64,000 bases of DNA, taken from Celeribacter persicus. GTDB taxonomy: Bacteria > Pseudomonadota > Alphaproteobacteria > Rhodobacterales > Rhodobacteraceae. Shown here one piece after another: positions 60,235 through 64,000 of the stretch; positions within the stretch are counted from its first letter, which is position 1; every line of letters starts with the position of its first letter. The notes under the pieces were generated by a model. The model had not been told where the DNA came from. It saw only the letters and a program-made list of their open reading frames with translations, and made no database searches. The translations under genes and the position numbers were made by a program. The stretch spans positions 62,001-126,000 of the forward strand of contig NZ_QAOH01000007.1 in assembly GCF_003050785.1 (NCBI RefSeq), written 5' to 3'.

Positions 60235-62337
60235 TCAGAACCGCAAGGTCGCCCCAAGGGTGATTTCCCGCCCCGGACCGCCATAGGAATAGATTTCATC
60301 CGTAACACCCGAATTGGCCTCACGGTAAAATTTATCCTCGACATTGGTAACATTCGCGAACACTTCGAAATGATCGCTCACCTTATAACTTCCGTAGAGA
60401 TCAACGAGCGTGTAGGAGTCGACATCATAGAAAGTGTCTTCCGACAGATAGGCCACGATACTGTCCCCGACATAGCGCAAGCGTGCGCCCAGAACGAGAT
60501 CGCCATCCAGAAGCTTCACCCCGCCTCCCAAGGACCCGAAATCATCCGGCAACTGGCCGCTGTCGCTGACGATCCCCACGAAGGGTGAGGTCGGCTGATC
60601 GGTGTCGGCCTTGGTAAAGCTCGCATCGAAGAAAAAGCGGTCACTGTCATAGCTCAGCGCCAGTTCGATACCGTCCATCTTCGTGACACCATCCTGATTC
60701 AACCACTGCATCGCATAGGTTTCAGTATAGCCAAAGATGATATAATTCTCGATATCTGAGCGGAACAGATTGGCCTCGACCCGGAACGTGTCATTTGCGG
60801 CCAACAGCCCTTTCTTCTCATAAGAAGCACCGATCTCATAAGTCTGCGCATATTCCGCTTCGAGATCGAGGTTGAGATAGGCGCTGGAGATTGCCCCGTT
60901 GAAATTGTGGAACCCCGGGTAGAACATTTCGGTCGCGGTGGGCGCACGCTGGGTTTCGCTGTAGGAGGCGTAGAAGCGCAACTCCTCCGTCGGGCTATAA
61001 CCCAACACGAGGTTCGGCAGAAGCCGGGCATCACTGCGGTCTTCCTTGGCATTGATACAGCGCCCGTTCGAAGCATCCGCCGGACAGTCACCTCTGCCGG
61101 CTGCCGTTGCTTCGGTCACCCCCGAGAGCTTGTAACCATCGTAGCGTAACCCAAATCCCAGATCGAATTTGTCCACCACATAAGCCGCATCGACAAAGAG
61201 ACCGTATTTCATGAGCTTGCCGTTGGCATTCGAACCGGCCTGAGCGTTGTTCTCATAGTCATTCTGCTGCAAGGTCGCACCATAGGACAGATCAAGGGGA
61301 TTGCCGAAGGCCTCCAACAAGCTGGTGTTCGTCAGCTTGAAGCCCGATCCGGTATCCGTCCCGTCGCGACCGTTAAAGGTTCCGCTGCTCTGGTCCTCAG
61401 AGCCCGGGAAATAGATATTGTCCTTTTGCAGGTAGGCTTCGACATTCAAGTCGATCAAAGGCGATCCGGGATCGTAATGATACGCCCCTTTCACCAGTTT
61501 CTTTTCATTCTCCCAGTAATAGCCCGAAGAGGTATCGGCGAGGAAACTGTTCTCTCCCCAAAGCCCCAGAATATCGAAAGTGGCATCCGTACCCGGAGTG
61601 AAATGGAGGCGGAACATACCGGATTTGGACTCGCCATCCGAAAGCACTTCTGTACCCTCCCCGTCCTCATAGGACGAGTTTTCATATCCGCTAAGAGCAA
61701 ACATGGCAGAGAACCCGTCTCTTTGCATCGCTCCCGCAATCAGGGCGTTATAGTCGTTGCCGTTGTCACTACCCATGGCCTTGAACATGCCCCCCGTATC
61801 ACGCCCATCAAGCAGGATATCCTCGACATCCAGAAGACGCAGGTTCGCCGCACCGGCGAGCGCCCCAAGCCCATCGGCACCGGATACATAACCGCGCGCA
61901 ATATCGGCGCCCGACATCAGGATCGGGTCGAGGAAGACCTGTTCATCCAGCGTCGCACCATGCCCCGAAGCGTTACGGAATGTCTGAGGCACACCCTCGA
62001 TCATCGTATTGACACGCCCTTTGCCTTGCAGGCCGCGAATGTTGACGACAATGGCCGGATTATCAGACGGCGAGCGGGTGAACGCACCAGGCGTGGAGCG
62101 AATGGCATCGGTAACATCGCCACCGTATTGCTCGACCAAAGCCGTGCCATCGAGCGTGCTGACCGATGCGCCCGAAAGGGTCTCTGCCCCCTGCCCGTCG
62201 GCATCGCCCTGCACAACGATCGGATCGAGTTGCGTTGTGTCCTGCGCCTGTGCGGTCAGCGGCAGGCAAGACGAAATGAGCGCGGCACTGAGCATCAGCC
62301 GCGCGCGGGCCCGTTCGGGCCAAAGAAATACGGTCAT
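60235..62337 (-). CDS. TonB-dependent outer-membrane receptor (heme/siderophore type)
   Basis: 700 residues from ATG 62337 (GAGGGGA upstream). Signal peptide (ARLMLSAALISSCLPLTAQA), TonB-box-like DPIVVQGD, plug domain (VNIRGLQGKGRVNTMIEGVPQ), then a beta-barrel with FYASYSETQRAPTATEMF and TYEIGASYEKKG, the central conserved segments, and a terminal LGATLRF. It resembles hemoglobin/transferrin-type heme receptors. No heme transporter genes stand next to it, so the ligand is uncertain. Iron-dependent regulation is likely; see the promoter. Confidence 0.9.
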   Translation of the reverse strand: MTVFLWPERARARLMLSAALISSCLPLTAQAQDTTQLDPIVVQGDADGQGAETLSGASVSTLDGTALVEQYGGDVTDAIRSTPGAFTRSPSDNPAIVVNIRGLQGKGRVNTMIEGVPQTFRNASGHGATLDEQVFLDPILMSGADIARGYVSGADGLGALAGAANLRLLDVEDILLDGRDTGGMFKAMGSDNGNDYNALIAGAMQRDGFSAMFALSGYENSSYEDGEGTEVLSDGESKSGMFRLHFTPGTDATFDILGLWGENSFLADTSSGYYWENEKKLVKGAYHYDPGSPLIDLNVEAYLQKDNIYFPGSEDQSSGTFNGRDGTDTGSGFKLTNTSLLEAFGNPLDLSYGATLQQNDYENNAQAGSNANGKLMKYGLFVDAAYVVDKFDLGFGLRYDGYKLSGVTEATAAGRGDCPADASNGRCINAKEDRSDARLLPNLVLGYSPTEELRFYASYSETQRAPTATEMFYPGFHNFNGAISSAYLNLDLEAEYAQTYEIGASYEKKGLLAANDTFRVEANLFRSDIENYIIFGYTETYAMQWLNQDGVTKMDGIELALSYDSDRFFFDASFTKADTDQPTSPFVGIVSDSGQLPDDFGSLGGGVKLLDGDLVLGARLRYVGDSIVAYLSEDTFYDVDSYTLVDLYGSYKVSDHFEVFANVTNVEDKFYREANSGVTDEIYSYGGPGREITLGATLRF

Positions 62338-62469
62338 GAGAATCCCCTCTTCATGTTTCCGGATCGGTGGAAGCTTGGGCTTTCCTGATCTCGGGGGCCA
62401 GGTTTCGGGGACCATGGGCTACCTGGTTCCGGCATCGCGGAAGATGCCGGGAAAGCGTCGATAGCGCCG

Positions 62470-62504
62470 TGTATAAATTCTTAGTTTTTTTGTCAACTTT
62501 AGAA
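62470..62504 (-). promoter_or_regulatory. Candidate promoter of the TonB receptor, with an iron-box-like half site
   Basis: Minus strand: TTGACA (62491-62496) and TATACA (62470-62475) with a 15-base spacer, shorter than the usual 17. TTCTAAA (62498-62504) overlaps upstream of the -35; this equals one half of the Irr ICE motif (TTTAGAA/TTCTAAA). Leader length to the ATG is about 125 bases. Confidence 0.5.
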
Positions 62505-62639
62505 GGCACACGCCCGATTCAGTGTTGCCATTTCACGACAGGACGTGTGTCGACCGCGGCCGGCTGCCTCGAAATCAGGCGTGCGACGGGATCAGAATCG
62601 ACACAAATGGCGGGCATATTACTCAGTTTCATGAATATT

Positions 62640-62655
62640 TGGTATACAATTGTAT
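62640..62655 (+). promoter_or_regulatory. icd promoter element with a 12-base palindrome
   Basis: TGG-TATACA (62640-62648) looks like an extended -10. The perfect palindrome ATACAATTGTAT (62644-62655) overlaps it and begins at the -10, and TGGT-AT-ACAA fits the GntR-type TNGT...ACNA pattern. It is about 74 bases before the icd start, so a repressor could act here. Confidence 0.5.
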
Positions 62656-62728
62656 GCACATCTTCCGCCAGCCTCCGATATGGTCTAAAAGGAAGCGACT
62701 CTTCCAGACCCCTCATGGAGCTTCCCAG

Positions 62729-63943
62729 ATGACCAAGATCAAGGTAGACAACCCTATCGTCGAAATGGACGGCGATGAGATGACCCGCATCATGTGGGAT
62801 TTCATCAAGAAGAAACTCATCCTGCCCTATCTCGACATCGACCTGCTCTATTACGACCTCGGCATCGAGAGCCGTGATGAGACCGAGGACCAGATCACCA
62901 TCGACGCCGCGATGAAGACCAAAGAGGTCGGTGTCGCCGTCAAATGCGCGACCATCACCCCGGACGAAGCCCGCGTCGAGGAATTCGGGCTCAAGAAGAT
63001 GTGGAAATCGCCCAACGGCACGATCCGCAACATCCTCGGCGGCGTCGTTTTCCGCCAGCCGATCATCTGCCGCAACGTGCCGCGTCTCGTGCCCGGCTGG
63101 ACCAATCCGATCGTGGTCGGACGTCACGCCTTTGGTGATCAGTACAAGGCCACGGATTTCCGTTTCCCTGGCAAGGGCCAGCTCACCATGAAATTCGTGG
63201 GCGAGGACGGCACCGAGATCGAGCATGTGGTCTATGACGCCCCCTCCGAGGGCGTGTTCATGGGCATGTACAACCTCGATGCCTCGATCCGCGACTTCGC
63301 CCGCGCCTCGCTGAACTACGGCCTCAACGTCGGCTGGCCGGTTTATCTCTCGACCAAAAACACCATTCTCAAGGCCTATGACGGCCGCTTCAAGGACATT
63401 TTCGAAGAGGTCTACGAACAGGAATTCGCCGACAAGTTCAAGAAGGCCGGGATCTGGTACGAACACCGGCTGATCGACGACATGGTCGCCTGCGCGATGA
63501 AATGGTCCGGCAAATTCGTCTGGGCCTGCAAGAACTACGACGGTGACGTGCAGTCCGACACCGTGGCGCAGGGCTTCGGCTCGCTGGGCCTGATGACTTC
63601 GCAACTCATGACCCCCGACGGAAAAATCGTCGAGGCCGAGGCCGCCCACGGCACGGTGACGCGCCACTATCGCCAGCATCAGGCGGGTGAAGCGACCTCC
63701 ACCAACTCGATTGCTTCGATCTATGCCTGGACCGGCGGCCTGAAACACCGCGCCAAACTCGACGGCAACGAACAGCTCATGCGCTTTGCCACGACGCTGG
63801 AAAAGGTCATCGTGAACACGGTGGAAAGCGGTTTCATGACCAAAGACCTCGCCCTGCTCGTCGGTCCCGATCAGGGCTGGCTGACCACCATGGGGTTCCT
63901 TGAGAAGATCGACGAGAACCTGAACAAGGCTCTGGCGGGCTAA
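62729..63943 (+). CDS. icd: NADP-dependent isocitrate dehydrogenase (eukaryote-like, subfamily II)
   Basis: 404 residues from ATG 62729, the typical size of the dimeric eukaryotic-type NADP enzyme. [13 protein letters not shown] starts the Rossmann-like fold; [13 protein letters not shown] and [26 protein letters not shown] include substrate- and NADP-binding residues (Ser, Arg, His). It converts isocitrate to 2-oxoglutarate in the citric acid cycle, which feeds the nitrogen network sensed by NtrBC. Terminator follows at the window end. Confidence 0.97.
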   Translation: MTKIKVDNPIVEMDGDEMTRIMWDFIKKKLILPYLDIDLLYYDLGIESRDETEDQITIDAAMKTKEVGVAVKCATITPDEARVEEFGLKKMWKSPNGTIRNILGGVVFRQPIICRNVPRLVPGWTNPIVVGRHAFGDQYKATDFRFPGKGQLTMKFVGEDGTEIEHVVYDAPSEGVFMGMYNLDASIRDFARASLNYGLNVGWPVYLSTKNTILKAYDGRFKDIFEEVYEQEFADKFKKAGIWYEHRLIDDMVACAMKWSGKFVWACKNYDGDVQSDTVAQGFGSLGLMTSQLMTPDGKIVEAEAAHGTVTRHYRQHQAGEATSTNSIASIYAWTGGLKHRAKLDGNEQLMRFATTLEKVIVNTVESGFMTKDLALLVGPDQGWLTTMGFLEKIDENLNKALAG

Positions 63944-63965
63944 GATCCCCGGTCCAACCCGTCGG

Positions 63966-64000
63966 AAAGGCCGGAGCCCGCACGCTCCGGCCTTTTCTTT
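63966..64000 (+). terminator. Rho-independent terminator of icd
   Basis: A 12-bp stem AAAGGCCGGAGC (63966-63977) with GCTCCGGCCTTT (63984-63995), 6-base loop, then TCTTT up to the end of the window. It lies 22 bases after the icd stop. Confidence 0.85.

Larger units (their letters stand above)
62338..62728. other. 391-base divergent regulatory region between the TonB receptor and icd
   Basis: No gene is seen. It holds the minus-strand promoter with an Irr-like TTCTAAA element (62470-62504) and the icd-side palindrome and extended -10 (62640-62655). The stretch 62513-62635 contains nothing I can name. Confidence 0.55.

Noticed and set aside
1-64000. CRISPR arrays, insertion sequences, prophage genes, rRNA operons
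   Set aside because: I found no regularly spaced direct repeats, transposase motifs, integrases or ribosomal RNA-like stretches anywhere in the window.

Overview
The window looks like chromosomal DNA of a marine alphaproteobacterium of the Rhodobacteraceae (Roseobacter type). The reasons are high GC, dense short-spaced genes with many ATGA/TGATG overlaps, the fused ispDF gene, the dusB-ntrB-ntrC-ntrY-ntrX-trkA-trkH-hfq-hflX block, DUF6456- and DUF6477-type genes beside guaA, and a eukaryote-like NADP isocitrate dehydrogenase. I see no insertion sequence, prophage, CRISPR array, rRNA or tRNA. This is mostly core genome with accessory patches.

Layout. 1-2.2 kb: 3' part of a heavy-metal P1B ATPase, a small HMA2-like protein and a membrane-anchored ferritin-like protein. 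2.4-6.8 kb: ferrous iron uptake operon (two exported accessory proteins, FeoA with a basic/His-rich N-terminal extension, FeoB, and a Cys-rich FeoB-associated membrane protein). 7.3-9.3 kb: two overlapping ATP-grasp ligase genes of unknown product. 9.3-18 kb: FAH-family hydrolase, MFS transporter, NsrR-like Rrf2 regulator with an FNR-type box, mutarotase-like protein, RlmE, a beta-hydroxyacid dehydrogenase, a penicillin/AHL-acylase-family enzyme and a coupled sugar O-acetyltransferase. 18-30.8 kb: one long minus-strand block running dusB-ntrB-ntrC, ntrY-ntrX, trkA-trkH, hfq-hflX. It couples nitrogen signalling, potassium uptake and RNA regulation, and NtrC lacks the sigma54-contact GAFTGA loop. 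30.9-38.3 kb: ispDF-pgpA-pncC-TSUP, a START-domain protein, hpt, a LysR regulator, a THUMP methyltransferase and lipA. 38.5-40.5 kb: peroxiredoxin, oxyR and a structured non-coding region divergent from oxyR. 40.5-52.3 kb: DUF6456/DUF6477 genes flanking a putative CtrA box, guaA, a monooxygenase and EamA exporter pair, a FadL-like porin, a second EamA gene, a P-loop ATPase with metA, an alpha/beta hydrolase, ppk2 and a TetR regulator. 52.3-64 kb: exported protein, a polyamine-type ABC transporter without its binding protein, an SGNH/GSCFA pair, rplM-rpsI, a VIT-family metal transporter, a TonB-dependent receptor and icd.

Themes. Iron and metal handling recurs at both ends (P1B ATPase, ferritin-like, Feo, VIT, TonB receptor). 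Oxygen, NO and peroxide sensing appears as an FNR-like box, an NsrR-like regulator and OxyR. The best candidates for something new are a possible OxyS-like small RNA divergent from oxyR (about 40182-40337), the tandem ATP-grasp pair (7283-9318), and the GSCFA/SGNH pair (56236-58111). The GAFTGA-less NtrC is the clearest mechanistic peculiarity. No sequence search or folding program was run; all of this was read by eye.
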